From Bacteroidota bacterium (GTDB lineage Bacteria > Bacteroidota > Bacteroidia > Chitinophagales > Chitinophagaceae): DNA of 61,328 nt. The notes under the pieces were generated by a model. The model did not search any database. It had not been told where the DNA came from and saw nothing but the letters and a program-made list of their open reading frames with translations. Made by a program: the position numbers and the translations under genes. The stretch covers positions 1 to 61,328 of the forward strand of contig JAFDXE010000027.1 of assembly GCA_018268085.1 (NCBI GenBank). The letters are read 5' to 3'. Positions 26,589 through 35,539 of the stretch are shown here, piece after piece. The first letter of the stretch is position 1, and every line of letters starts with the position of its first letter.

Positions 26589-27682
26589 GTAAGATCGTTT
26601 CAATAGCCACCGCAGTGCCTGCATTTGAACATCAACAGGAGGAGTTGTTCCGGTTTGCAGATACCGTTTTTTCAAACAGTGAAGAAGATTCAAGGAAATT
26701 AAAATTCTTATATAATCATAGCGGAATAAATAAACGCTATTCCGTGCTTCCTGATTTTAATGTTTCCCGGGAAGAAAGAACTTTTTTTCCCACAACGGCA
26801 AACCTCGAACCTTTTCCAACAGTAGAACAACGCCTGGCTGTGTATAATGATAACGCTGCCGCTCTTTCAGTAACTGCAATTCATGATTGCATCCACAATA
26901 ACATCAGTACAACCGAAATCACACACCTTATTACGGTAAGCTGTACCGGCATCAGTGCGCCGGGGCTCGACTTACAAATTATGGAGCAGATGGGTTTGCC
27001 CTCATCTGTTACAAGAACATCGGTGAATTTTATGGGATGTTATGCTGCCGTTCATGCGATGAAACTGGCCGATGCATTCTGTACATCTGCGCCCAACTCA
27101 AATGTGATTGTAGTATGTACAGAATTGTGTACGCTTCATTTCCAGAAAGAAAAATCCATTGATAACATTACTTCATCCTTGCTGTTCGGTGATGGTTGTG
27201 CCGCTATGTTGATACAACCAGATCAATCGGCTAACAAAGGCATTCGTTTAAATAGTTTTTTTTCAGATGTTTCCTTCAAAGGGAAAAATGAAATGGCCTG
27301 GGAAATTTCTTCCAAAGGTTTCCTGATGACGCTAAGCGGTTATGTTCCGGCACTGATCAAAGAAGATTTTAAAACTCTTGTTGAAAAAGCCCTGCATAAT
27401 GCCGGCAAAAAAAAGGAAGATATTACACATTGGTGCATTCATCCCGGGGGAAAACAAATTGTACAAAGCATTGGCAACAGCATGGAACTAAATGAAGAAG
27501 CATTGCAATATGCGTATGACGTGCTGAAAGACTACGGCAACATGAGTTCGGCAACCATTGTTTTTGTACTGCAAAAAATACTGGCAACCCTTCAACAAAA
27601 TCCTTCCGAAAATGTATTAATATTCGGTGCCGCTTTTGGCCCCGGTTTAACCATGGAAACATTTACTGCAACCTATGCCTGA
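26585..27682 (+). CDS. type III polyketide synthase
   Basis: A 365-residue chalcone/alkylresorcinol synthase-type enzyme. The catalytic triad is complete: Cys152 in NFMGCYAAVHAM, His285 in HWCIHPGGKQIV and Asn318 in DYGNMSSATIVFVL. SCTGISAPGLD and LLFGDGCAAML are family marks. Such enzymes condense a starter acyl-CoA with malonyl-CoA units; bacterial members often use long-chain starters to give alkylresorcinols or alkylpyrones. It starts with TTG, overlapping the TGA of the UbiA gene, and overlaps the next gene by 8 bp, which indicates translational coupling. The product cannot be predicted from sequence alone. Confidence 0.96.
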   Translation: MSKIVSIATAVPAFEHQQEELFRFADTVFSNSEEDSRKLKFLYNHSGINKRYSVLPDFNVSREERTFFPTTANLEPFPTVEQRLAVYNDNAAALSVTAIHDCIHNNISTTEITHLITVSCTGISAPGLDLQIMEQMGLPSSVTRTSVNFMGCYAAVHAMKLADAFCTSAPNSNVIVVCTELCTLHFQKEKSIDNITSSLLFGDGCAAMLIQPDQSANKGIRLNSFFSDVSFKGKNEMAWEISSKGFLMTLSGYVPALIKEDFKTLVEKALHNAGKKKEDITHWCIHPGGKQIVQSIGNSMELNEEALQYAYDVLKDYGNMSSATIVFVLQKILATLQQNPSENVLIFGAAFGPGLTMETFTATYA

Positions 27683-28382
27683 TCTGAAAATACGATCTTA
27701 TCAAAAAGAATTGCTGGATCGCATCGACATCCCTTTTGCCGACATTCAGCAGAACATGAAAGAACTGAATACCGTAAATACGTTGCTGGGCGGACATGCG
27801 ATCACCATCAAAGGTGTGAAATCATTATTACAACACAATCAACAGGATGAAATTTCCATTTGCGAAACCGGTTGTGGTGGCGGAGATAACTTACAGGCAA
27901 TTGCCAAATGGAGCCGAACAGTAAAAAAAAGCTTCTCATTTATCGGGATTGATATCAAAGCATCCTGTATTGAATATGCCGCATTGCAATATCCCTCGCT
28001 AAAGGCACAATGGATCTGCAGCGATTATGCAGATGTTCAATTTGGCAACAACAAACCAACCCTACTTTTTTCCTCCTTGTTTTGCCACCATTTTACCGAA
28101 GAAGAATTAATTAACATGATGAAATGGATGAAGCAAAACAGTAAAACCGGTTTTTTTATCAACGACCTGCAAAGGCATCCGCTCGCTTATCATTTAATAA
28201 AATGGCTGACCCGGATTTTTTCATCGTCGTACCTTGTAAAAAACGATGCACCATTATCAGTAGCCAGGGGTTTTACAAAAAAAGAATGGAAAAATATTTT
28301 ACAGGCAGCAGGCATTACCAACTATACCATTCAATGGAAATGGGCGTTCCGTTATTTAATCATTTGCAGGAATGAACAATAA
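27675..28382 (+). CDS. class I SAM-dependent methyltransferase
   Basis: A 235-residue methyltransferase. The SAM-binding motif I reads CETGCGGGDNLQAIAKW (from residue 63), with IGIDIKASCIEYA as the following acidic strand and FSSLFCHHFTEEEL as a later motif. C-terminal hydrophobic segments suggest a greasy substrate. In a type III polyketide operon the likely job is O- or C-methylation of the aromatic product. It overlaps both neighbours by 8 and 11 bp, so expression is coupled. Confidence 0.92.
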   Translation: MPDLKIRSYQKELLDRIDIPFADIQQNMKELNTVNTLLGGHAITIKGVKSLLQHNQQDEISICETGCGGGDNLQAIAKWSRTVKKSFSFIGIDIKASCIEYAALQYPSLKAQWICSDYADVQFGNNKPTLLFSSLFCHHFTEEELINMMKWMKQNSKTGFFINDLQRHPLAYHLIKWLTRIFSSSYLVKNDAPLSVARGFTKKEWKNILQAAGITNYTIQWKWAFRYLIICRNEQ

Positions 28383-29511
28383 ACAACTGTACGATTGTGC
28401 CATCATTGGCGGTGGTCTTGGCGGATTAACCCTGGCCATCAATCTTTCCCGGCAGGGATATTCAGTTGTGTTATTTGAAAAAGAACAATATCCTTTTCAT
28501 AAAGTGTGCGGTGAATATATCAGTATGGAAAGCTGGCCATACCTTGAGTCCCTGGGACTGCCATTGTCATCAATGAATTTACCGGTGATAAAAAAACTGA
28601 TCGTTACATCGCCTGATGGAAACACGCTTTCGCAGGAATTACCGTTAGGCGGATTTGGCATCAGCCGTAACCTCATAGATTATTCTTTAATGAAAATTGC
28701 AAAGGAGGCAGGCGTTACCGTTATGGAGCATTGCAAGGCAGAAGACATTGCATTCTCCGGCGATATTTTTTCAATACAAACAAGCAAAGGCAATTTCAGC
28801 AGTAAGGTATGTTGCGGTGCCTTTGGCAAACGAAGTAATATTGATGTTAAATGGAAAAGAAATTTTGTGCAGCAAACGCCAAACAAACTGAATAATTTTA
28901 TTGCCGTAAAATATCATATTCAATCTTCATTTCCCGCAGATAGTATTGCGTTGCATAATTTTCACAATGGATATTGCGGCATTTCCAGGATAGAAGACGG
29001 GAAATACTGTCTTTGTTACCTGACCAATGCGGCCAATTTAAAAGCATCCGGCAATTCCATTGATGAAATGGAAAAAAATATTTTATCAAAAAATCCTCAT
29101 CTCCAAAAAATTTTTCAGCAGTCGGTAAAATTATTTCACGAGCCGTTATCCATTTCACATATCTCATTCCAGGAAAAAAAAGTAGTAGAACAACATGTGT
29201 TGATGATTGGTGATTCCGCAGGATCGATTCCGCCCCTGTGCGGTAATGGTATGAGCATGGCCATGCATGCCGGGAAAATTGCCGCAGGTTATATAGTTGA
29301 TTTTGTTCAGAACAGGATCAGCCGTACAGAAATGGAAAAGAGATATACGGCAAACTGGAAAAAAATGTTTGGAAGAAGATTATTTACCGGCAGGATCATC
29401 CAGCGTTTGTTCGGGAAAAGTAAAACCACCAACCTGTTCATACGAATGATGAAATCTTTGCCGGGGTTAACCCGGTACATCATCAAACAAACGCACGGTA
29501 AGGAATATTAA
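28372..29511 (+). CDS. FAD-dependent oxidoreductase (hydroxylase/reductase family)
   Basis: A 379-residue flavoprotein. The Rossmann motif is IIGGGLGGLTLAINLSRQG (GxGxxG at 13-18), followed by VVLFEKEQYPFHKVCGEYIS, the KVCGE segment shared by geranylgeranyl reductase- and hydroxylase-like proteins. The second FAD motif is IGDSAGSIPPLCGNGM (about 280). It could hydroxylate the aromatic ring to a quinol, as the srs operon hydroxylase does for alkylresorcinols in Streptomyces, or reduce prenyl double bonds. Which of the two is not decidable here. It is the last gene of the operon and converges on the ATP-grasp gene, 16 bp away. Confidence 0.9.
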   Translation: MNNKQLYDCAIIGGGLGGLTLAINLSRQGYSVVLFEKEQYPFHKVCGEYISMESWPYLESLGLPLSSMNLPVIKKLIVTSPDGNTLSQELPLGGFGISRNLIDYSLMKIAKEAGVTVMEHCKAEDIAFSGDIFSIQTSKGNFSSKVCCGAFGKRSNIDVKWKRNFVQQTPNKLNNFIAVKYHIQSSFPADSIALHNFHNGYCGISRIEDGKYCLCYLTNAANLKASGNSIDEMEKNILSKNPHLQKIFQQSVKLFHEPLSISHISFQEKKVVEQHVLMIGDSAGSIPPLCGNGMSMAMHAGKIAAGYIVDFVQNRISRTEMEKRYTANWKKMFGRRLFTGRIIQRLFGKSKTTNLFIRMMKSLPGLTRYIIKQTHGKEY

Positions 29512-29527
29512 TGCGTTTTGGGAATCG

Positions 29528-30577
29528 CTACCCGATTTTCACATCTGCTTTCTTCATAATCCGGTACAATTCTTTCGTTTCTTCCCTGAACCTGATACCT
29601 TTCATAAAAGGCCAGGGTTTCACACCTTGTTTTGCATTGTATTTACTGATCTGGTACAACGCTTTCCAGTGTTTCAGAATTTCCCGGTAAGCGCCTATAA
29701 GTGTATAACCAGTATCATAGAAATGATTTGGCTCTGCACCACAACCATTGTATTCGAGGATGGTAAAATCTTTTCCCTGTTTCAGTGATTCAATGCTTTC
29801 GCACATGATGTCGTAACGGCCGTAAAAAAAATCGTTCACAGCATGACTTAATTCATCGAACACTGCCAGCAACTGTTCATCGATATGTTCTTTCAGGTCA
29901 ACAAAATGTGCCCCACGGTTATGGTTAGCCGCATAACTCAATACATATTTTTCATTAGCCTGAATTACTTTATCCCAGTTTGCTTTATGTTTATTCTTTA
30001 GTTCTTCTACCCTTTTCGATGCTTTAGGATGCAGTGCAATTAATTGTTCAAGCGTGAGCTTTCCATCACCCACCAGGTGCAATGGAATTTTATGCAGGAA
30101 GCCGGTGATCCTTCCCTTTTTTTCCAATGGATGGCGAATATAAAATACGCTTACTTCCATGGGGTAATGAACCATGCGTTGAACGATGTATTCAACAGGA
30201 ACAAGGTCATGGTAATGTTTCAATTCTTCTTTCGTATCTATTTTACGAAATAAGATTCCCTGCCCGCCCATTTCGGGTTTAACGATCAAAGGAAATGGAA
30301 TTTCCCGCTTATTTATTTCCCTCATCACTTCTTCAAAATCATCAGAAGGCAGTACATTAAAAGTAGTGGGAAAGGAACCAGGCGGCAGCAGGTCATACAT
30401 TTCTTTTTTGGGTTCACCATCCATTCCGCCGAATGTAATTTTTGGATTACTGGGTGTAAAAAACCAAACAGAACCCGACCGGATCATATACAATAACCAC
30501 ACAGGAACCAGCGGTGCATAAATCAATTTAAAGGGCCATGCTTCCCAGTTCGTGATCTTCCTTACTATTTTTTTCAA
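29528..30577 (-). CDS. ATP-grasp family protein
   Basis: A 349-residue protein with an ATP-grasp ligase fold. The nucleotide-binding part shows FPLIVKPEMGGQG (95-107) and VEYIVQRMVHYPMEVSVFYI; the metal site is FTILEYNGCGAEPNHFY (271-287). Such enzymes join a carboxylate to an amine through an acylphosphate; Bacteroidota homologues are often labelled D-alanine-D-alanine ligase, which I would not adopt. The N-terminus has a hydrophobic segment (LIYAPLVPVWLLYMI). The first codon is TTG; the first internal ATG is at residue 31, inside the conserved part. Its relation to the polyketide operon is unclear. Confidence 0.85.
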   Translation of the reverse strand: MKKIVRKITNWEAWPFKLIYAPLVPVWLLYMIRSGSVWFFTPSNPKITFGGMDGEPKKEMYDLLPPGSFPTTFNVLPSDDFEEVMREINKREIPFPLIVKPEMGGQGILFRKIDTKEELKHYHDLVPVEYIVQRMVHYPMEVSVFYIRHPLEKKGRITGFLHKIPLHLVGDGKLTLEQLIALHPKASKRVEELKNKHKANWDKVIQANEKYVLSYAANHNRGAHFVDLKEHIDEQLLAVFDELSHAVNDFFYGRYDIMCESIESLKQGKDFTILEYNGCGAEPNHFYDTGYTLIGAYREILKHWKALYQISKYNAKQGVKPWPFMKGIRFREETKELYRIMKKADVKIG

Positions 30578-30654
30578 TTGGTTGGTAATTTTTTAAATAA
30601 AGCGCTACGGAATATAAAATGTTATTACTTTGTTGCCACAAATATATCTGAAAT

Positions 30655-31434
30655 ATGCATGTTCCAACAATGGCTGAGTTTTTAGCAAAAGGCGAACAAC
30701 CGGAAGTGTTATTCTGGGTGGGTTGTTCAGGCAGTTTTGATCAGCGTGCACAAAAAATCACAAAAGCATTTGTTACCATATTGGATAAAATCGGAATTAA
30801 ATATGCCATCCTGGGAAATGAAGAAATGTGTACAGGCGACCCGGCAAGGCGGGCGGGCAATGAGTTTATGTTCCAGATGATGGCTTACCAGAATATCCAG
30901 GTGTTGAATGGCTACGAAATAAAAAAAATTGTTACGGCTTGTCCGCATTGTTTTAATATTCTCAAAAACGAATACCCCGAACTCGGCGGTAACTATGAAG
31001 TGATTCATCATGCAACGTTCTTACAGCAACTGATAGACGAAGGAAAGATTAAAATGACTGATGGAGACAGTTTCAAAGGAAAGAAGATTACGTATCATGA
31101 TAGTTGCTATCTCGGACGGGCAAACGATATTTATGAAGCACCAAGAAAAGTGCTGGAAGCCCTGGATACTTCACTGGTGGAAATGAAACGTTGCCGCAGC
31201 AATGGATTATGTTGTGGCGCAGGCGGCGCTCAAATGTTTAAGGAAGAGGAAAAAGGAAGCACTAGAATAAATTTTGAAAGAAGTGATGAAGCGCTGGCAA
31301 CAGGTGCAAATATCATTGCAGCCGCCTGCCCTTTTTGCAATACGATGCTCACAGATGGCGTAAAAAATAAAGAGAAGGAAGACGAAGTGCAGGTGTTGGA
31401 TATTGCGGAAATTGTGGCGAAGGCGATGGGTTGA
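30655..31434 (+). CDS. CCG-domain Fe-S protein (HdrB/GlpC-like)
   Basis: A 259-residue soluble protein of the CCG-domain family. Cys-rich sites are WVGCSGS, EEMCTGDPARR, TACPHCFNIL, YHDSCYLGRAND, GLCCGAGGAQ and AACPFC, the layout of heterodisulfide reductase subunit B-like proteins, which bind non-cubane 4Fe-4S clusters. It would be the soluble electron-accepting partner of a membrane Fe-S subunit. The membrane subunit at 22821-24140 is the natural partner, but 6.5 kb of unrelated genes lie between. The opening HVPTMAEFLAKGEQP is typical. Transcription probably starts just upstream (TTACTTTG, one mismatch to consensus). Confidence 0.9.
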   Translation: MHVPTMAEFLAKGEQPEVLFWVGCSGSFDQRAQKITKAFVTILDKIGIKYAILGNEEMCTGDPARRAGNEFMFQMMAYQNIQVLNGYEIKKIVTACPHCFNILKNEYPELGGNYEVIHHATFLQQLIDEGKIKMTDGDSFKGKKITYHDSCYLGRANDIYEAPRKVLEALDTSLVEMKRCRSNGLCCGAGGAQMFKEEEKGSTRINFERSDEALATGANIIAAACPFCNTMLTDGVKNKEKEDEVQVLDIAEIVAKAMG

Positions 31435-31554
31435 TGTGCTGCTGTGCAAAATGAATGAAGCCCTGCAATTGTAACCTGCAAATGTGTAGATCAACTGTAT
31501 ATCACCTGCTGTACTTGCTGTAAAAAAATAGCCATACCTGTACGATATTCAATG

Positions 31555-31562
31555 TAACTTTG
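31555..31562 (+). promoter_or_regulatory. -7 box TAACTTTG
   Basis: An exact TAnnTTTG match ending 4 bp before the ATG at 31567. If functional, the transcript would begin at the start codon. Confidence 0.45.
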
Positions 31563-31566
31563 TCCA

Positions 31567-32079
31567 ATGGATTTTGATATTCTTCAACATATACCCGAAG
31601 ATTTTAATAACAACTCAAGGGTTTGGATTTACCAGAGCAGCCGTTTGTTTTTAATGAGTGAGGCATTTGAACTTGAAGACCAGTTTAAGCATTTCATTGA
31701 AACCTGGAACAGTCATGGTACACCTGTTAAAGGCTACGCCAATTTATTTTTCGGAAGATTTATAGTTTTAATGGCTGATGAATCCGCAACACATGTAAGC
31801 GGATGCAGTACCGACAGTTCCGTACGTTTGATCAAATCCATCGAAGCAAAATATTCGGTAAGTCTTTTCGACCGGCAGTCGCTGGCCTTTATCATGAAAG
31901 ACAAAATAGAGTGCATTCCTTTATCGCAACTTAGTTATGCACTGGAAAATGGTTTTGTAAATGGCGATACATTGTATTTCAATAACACCGTTCTCACCAA
32001 AAAAGAACTGGTTGAAAACTGGATCATTCCAATAAAAAACAGTTGGCTCAACAGATATCTAATTTCCCAACCACAATAA
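31567..32079 (+). CDS. conserved Bacteroidota protein next to Fe-S genes
   Basis: A 170-residue cytoplasmic protein of a family I recognise from Bacteroidota, where it is often mislabelled ABC transporter ATPase. It has no Walker motifs. Distinct segments are NNSRVWIYQSSRLF near the N-terminus, HFIETWNSHGTPVKGYANLFFGRFIVL, HVSGCSTDSSVRLIKSIE with one conserved-looking Cys, and DTLYFNNTVLTKKELVENW. The usual neighbours are the two Fe-S genes, so finding it after the CCG-domain gene supports that block. Function unknown. Confidence 0.8.
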   Translation: MDFDILQHIPEDFNNNSRVWIYQSSRLFLMSEAFELEDQFKHFIETWNSHGTPVKGYANLFFGRFIVLMADESATHVSGCSTDSSVRLIKSIEAKYSVSLFDRQSLAFIMKDKIECIPLSQLSYALENGFVNGDTLYFNNTVLTKKELVENWIIPIKNSWLNRYLISQPQ

Positions 32080-32176
32080 GCTACAATCATTCACATCCCT
32101 TTTCCATCAAAACAGGGAATTGAGTTTATTATTATTGAAGCCTCTGCCATCCTGTCACAATTTCCTGTAATTGACC

Positions 32177-32184
32177 TATCTTTG
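32177..32184 (+). promoter_or_regulatory. -7 box TATCTTTG (miaB operon)
   Basis: An exact TAnnTTTG match 14 bp before the ATG at 32199; the predicted 5' UTR is about 9 nt. Confidence 0.5.
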
Positions 32185-32198
32185 CCCTCCTAAATTTT

Positions 32199-33632
32199 AT
32201 GAGTATCATGCAGGAGCTGATGTTGGATAAAACCCACGACGAGACCAGGCAAGGAGAAGCATTTTCATCCGGGGCAACCGCCAACCAGGATTATAATAAA
32301 TATTTCTACATCGAAAGTTACGGCTGCGCAATGAACTTTGCCGACAGCGAAGTTGTAGCCTCCATTCTTCATAATAACGGCTTCGGATCAACCACAAATG
32401 TTGATGCTGCCGATCTCATCCTCATCAATACCTGCTCCATCCGGGAAAAAGCAGAACAAACCGTGAGGAAGCGCCTGACCGAATTTAAAAAACTCAAACG
32501 CAGTAAACCGGGAATGGTTATCGGCGTATTGGGTTGCATGGCCGAAAGACTGAAAAGTGCTTTCCTGGAAGAAGAAAAACTGGTTGACATTGTGGTAGGC
32601 CCCGATGCCTATCGCAGCCTGCCCGGTTTAATTGAAGAAGCCAACGGCGGACAAAAAGCGGTGAATGTGCTGCTGAGCCGTGATGAAACTTATGCCGACA
32701 TCGCCCCCGTTCGCCTCAACAGCAATGGCGTAAATGCTTTTGTAAGTATTATGCGTGGCTGCAATAATATGTGCTCGTTTTGCGTGGTTCCGTTTACCCG
32801 TGGCCGTGAGCGCAGCAGGGATGCAGAAAGTATCGTGGGAGAATGCCAGGCTTTATTTAACGATGGATACAGGGAAGTTACCTTGCTGGGGCAGAACGTA
32901 GATAGTTATTACTGGCTGAATGAACAAACAGACACAGTGGTAACCTTCGCCCGGTTATTGGAAAAAGTAGCACTCATCTCTCCTCTTTTACGGGTACGGT
33001 TTTCCACTTCTCATCCCAAGGATATTACCGATGAAGTGCTGTTTACCATGAAGCAATACGAAAACATCTGCAATTATATTCACCTTCCCGTACAAAGTGG
33101 AAGTACCAGGGTATTGCAGATGATGAACAGAACGTATAGCCGCGAATGGTACATAGCCAAAGTTGATCGTATAAGGGAAATATTACCGGATTGCGGTTTA
33201 TCAACCGACATGATCGCCGGGTTCTGTACTGAAACAGAAGAAGAACACCAGGAATCACTTAGCCTGATGGAATATTGCAAGTACGATCTCGCCTATTTAT
33301 ATTTTTATTCCGAACGCCCCGGCACATTAGCAGCGAGAAGATTTGAAGACGACATCCCTTTGGAGGTAAAAAAAAGAAGGTTACAGGAATTGGTTGATCT
33401 GCACCGCACCCATTCGTTGAAAAGTATGCAGAAAGATGTAGGCAAAACATTCAAAGTATTAATTGAAGGCGAATCAAAGAAAAATAAAGATGAACTTTTT
33501 GGCAGGAATGATCAGAACAAAGCAGTAGTGTTTCCCAAAGGTCATCACAAAAAAGGTGATTATGTATTTGTAAAGATAAATACCTGCACCGCCGGAACAT
33601 TACTGGGAGAAGTGGTAGCATCAGCGGAATAA
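32199..33632 (+). CDS. miaB: tRNA-2-methylthio-N6-dimethylallyladenosine synthase
   Basis: A 477-residue radical-SAM methylthiotransferase that adds a methylthio group to i6A37 of tRNA. The N-terminal UPF0004 domain carries three Cys for the auxiliary cluster ([30 protein letters not shown]). The radical-SAM CxxxCxxC is in [14 protein letters not shown] (Cys188, Cys192, Cys195). A TRAM domain ends the protein. It is the first gene of a five-gene run that continues to secG. Met1 and Met4 are both possible starts; the promoter box favours neither strongly. Confidence 0.97.
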   Translation: MSIMQELMLDKTHDETRQGEAFSSGATANQDYNKYFYIESYGCAMNFADSEVVASILHNNGFGSTTNVDAADLILINTCSIREKAEQTVRKRLTEFKKLKRSKPGMVIGVLGCMAERLKSAFLEEEKLVDIVVGPDAYRSLPGLIEEANGGQKAVNVLLSRDETYADIAPVRLNSNGVNAFVSIMRGCNNMCSFCVVPFTRGRERSRDAESIVGECQALFNDGYREVTLLGQNVDSYYWLNEQTDTVVTFARLLEKVALISPLLRVRFSTSHPKDITDEVLFTMKQYENICNYIHLPVQSGSTRVLQMMNRTYSREWYIAKVDRIREILPDCGLSTDMIAGFCTETEEEHQESLSLMEYCKYDLAYLYFYSERPGTLAARRFEDDIPLEVKKRRLQELVDLHRTHSLKSMQKDVGKTFKVLIEGESKKNKDELFGRNDQNKAVVFPKGHHKKGDYVFVKINTCTAGTLLGEVVASAE

Positions 33633-33663
33633 ACATTTCCGCTCACATTAAAATTATATACAC

Positions 33664-34917
33664 ATGGATCAGCAATCAATAAAAAACAGGTTTGGCATCA
33701 TAGGTAATTCGCCCGGGCTCAATCATGCATTGAACGTGGCGGTACAGGTTGCCAATACCGATTTAAGTGTTTTGATCAATGGCGAAAGCGGCGTTGGTAA
33801 GGAAGTATTCTCGCAGATCATACATTCATTGTCTGCACGCAAACACAATCCTTTTATTGCGGTGAACTGCGGTGCCATTCCTGAAGGAACCATCGATTCG
33901 GAATTATTCGGGCATGAAAAAGGTTCATTCACCGGCGCTGTTGATAGCAGGAAAGGATATTTTGAAACCGTAAACGGCGGCACCATCTTCCTCGATGAAA
34001 TTGGCGAATTGCCATTGGGAACACAGGCACGTTTACTTCGTGTACTCGAAACCGGTGAGTACATACGTGTAGGTAGCAGTAAAGTACAAAAAACAGACGT
34101 ACGGGTTATCGCAGCTACCAACAAAGACCTGCTGGAATATACACACAATGGAAAGTTCAGGGAAGATTTATATTACAGGCTGAATACCGTTCCGATCAGG
34201 GTTCCGGCTTTACGCGACAGGAAGGATGATATCATCTTACTGTTCAGAAAATTTACAACCGACTTTGCAGAAAGATATAAAACAACGCCCGTACAACTTT
34301 CAGACGATGCCAAAGAAATGCTGATCAATTACACCTGGCCCGGAAATGTAAGGGAACTAAAAAATATTGCGGAACAGATATCAGTATTAAGTAAAGATAA
34401 AAATATCACGGCCGAGCAGCTTCGGTCATTTTTGCCCGAACATAATTACACAAGGCTTCCCGTGCTTACCAGCGACACAGGACATGTAAGCCAGCGTGAA
34501 TTTGCCAACGAAAGAGAAATTTTGTACAAGCTTTTTTTCGATATGAAAAAAGATGTGAACGAGTTAAAGAAGATGTTCTTCGATTTGTTACAAAATCCTG
34601 CAATGGCATCTCACGCACCGGTATTTACCGAACCTGGATCTATCAGTTCAATGAAAGAGCTAACGCCGGTAACGGCTAATACCGGTTACGCACAAACGAA
34701 CACGCCGGCGGTTATCATCCGAAACAACAACGATGGCAATATTCAGCAACATGAAGACGTGGAAGAATCTTTAAGCATCATGGATAAGGAAAAAGAACTG
34801 ATCATTAAAGCGCTTAAAAAACACCGCGGTAAAAGAAGAGACGCATCACTCGACCTTGGGATCAGCGAAAGAACTTTATACCGTAAACTGAAAGAATATG
34901 ATATAGAAAACCTGTAA
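33664..34917 (+). CDS. sigma-54-dependent transcriptional activator
   Basis: A 417-residue NtrC-type enhancer-binding protein with no N-terminal receiver or sensor domain. The AAA+ domain fills about residues 10-245: Walker A GESGVGKE (40-47), Walker B GGTIFLDEIGEL (105-116). The sigma-54 contact loop reads GSFTGA (87-92) instead of the usual GAFTGA. A linker containing KKDVNELKKMFFDLLQ follows, then a Fis-type helix-turn-helix (LGISERTLYRKLKEYDI) at the end. It lies 31 bp after miaB and before lptE, an arrangement conserved in Bacteroidota. Without a sensor domain its activity is probably set by expression level or a partner. Confidence 0.95.
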   Translation: MDQQSIKNRFGIIGNSPGLNHALNVAVQVANTDLSVLINGESGVGKEVFSQIIHSLSARKHNPFIAVNCGAIPEGTIDSELFGHEKGSFTGAVDSRKGYFETVNGGTIFLDEIGELPLGTQARLLRVLETGEYIRVGSSKVQKTDVRVIAATNKDLLEYTHNGKFREDLYYRLNTVPIRVPALRDRKDDIILLFRKFTTDFAERYKTTPVQLSDDAKEMLINYTWPGNVRELKNIAEQISVLSKDKNITAEQLRSFLPEHNYTRLPVLTSDTGHVSQREFANEREILYKLFFDMKKDVNELKKMFFDLLQNPAMASHAPVFTEPGSISSMKELTPVTANTGYAQTNTPAVIIRNNNDGNIQQHEDVEESLSIMDKEKELIIKALKKHRGKRRDASLDLGISERTLYRKLKEYDIENL

Positions 34918-34990
34918 TAATACCGGAACATTCGGGCATCATATCTTTTAATTCCACCTTACTTACTGAAATCATTCAAAAAATTTAATT

Positions 34991-35521
34991 ATGGGATCCT
35001 GGCTGGCAAGAAAAAAACAATGGGAACTGTGGTTCTTTTCTGCAATACTGTTGAGTTGCTTCAATTTTATGACTTGCAGGTATTCATTTAAAGATGTTTC
35101 CATTCCACCTGAAGTAAAAACATTCCGGGTTAACCCGCTGGAAAATAAAGCACAGTATGTAAACATTCAACTGGCGCCTCAACTCACGGAACGGTTAAAA
35201 CAGAAAATCATCAGCACTACCCGTTTACGGCAAACGAACGACGACGATGCCCATTATGATATCAGCGGATACGTATCGCAATATTATACCAGTACCGTAA
35301 GCATTACCGGAAACACGGCCACCGGTAACAGGTTAACGGTAGGATTTCACCTCATTTTTAAAAATACGCTCGATGAAAAGAAGAATTTTGAAACTGACCT
35401 CACCCGGACTTTTGATTTCGATGGCAACCTCAGTTTAAGCCAGGCAGAACAAAGCCTGAATGACGAAATTCTTAAGAATCTTGCCGATGAAATTTTCAAT
35501 AAAATATTTTCCAACTGGTAA
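34991..35521 (+). CDS. LptE-like LPS-assembly lipoprotein
   Basis: A 176-residue protein of the LptE (lipopolysaccharide-assembly) family. A hydrophobic N-terminus ends in a lipobox-like FMTC; the mature part opens RYSFKDVSIPPEVKTFRV, then NIQLAPQLTERLKQKIISTTRL, typical of the fold that plugs the LptD barrel. The C-terminal SQAEQSLNDEILKNLADEIFNKIFSNW is conserved in Bacteroidota LptE. It should sit in the inner leaflet of the outer membrane. It is co-transcribed with miaB and the sigma-54 activator. Confidence 0.88.
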   Translation: MGSWLARKKQWELWFFSAILLSCFNFMTCRYSFKDVSIPPEVKTFRVNPLENKAQYVNIQLAPQLTERLKQKIISTTRLRQTNDDDAHYDISGYVSQYYTSTVSITGNTATGNRLTVGFHLIFKNTLDEKKNFETDLTRTFDFDGNLSLSQAEQSLNDEILKNLADEIFNKIFSNW

Positions 35522-35539
35522 AAGAACTAGTTTTGAAAC

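Noticed and set aside
24307..30577. Classical mobile element carrying the polyketide operon
   Set aside because: No transposase, integrase or tRNA gene is visible at either end; only the inverted repeat near 24.2 kb hints at rearrangement.
29528..30577. D-alanine-D-alanine ligase
   Set aside because: Only the ATP-grasp core is recognisable; the N-terminal region and overall length differ and no mur genes are nearby.
31567..32079. ABC transporter ATPase
   Set aside because: No Walker A, Walker B or signature motif is present; the name is carried over from database mislabelling.
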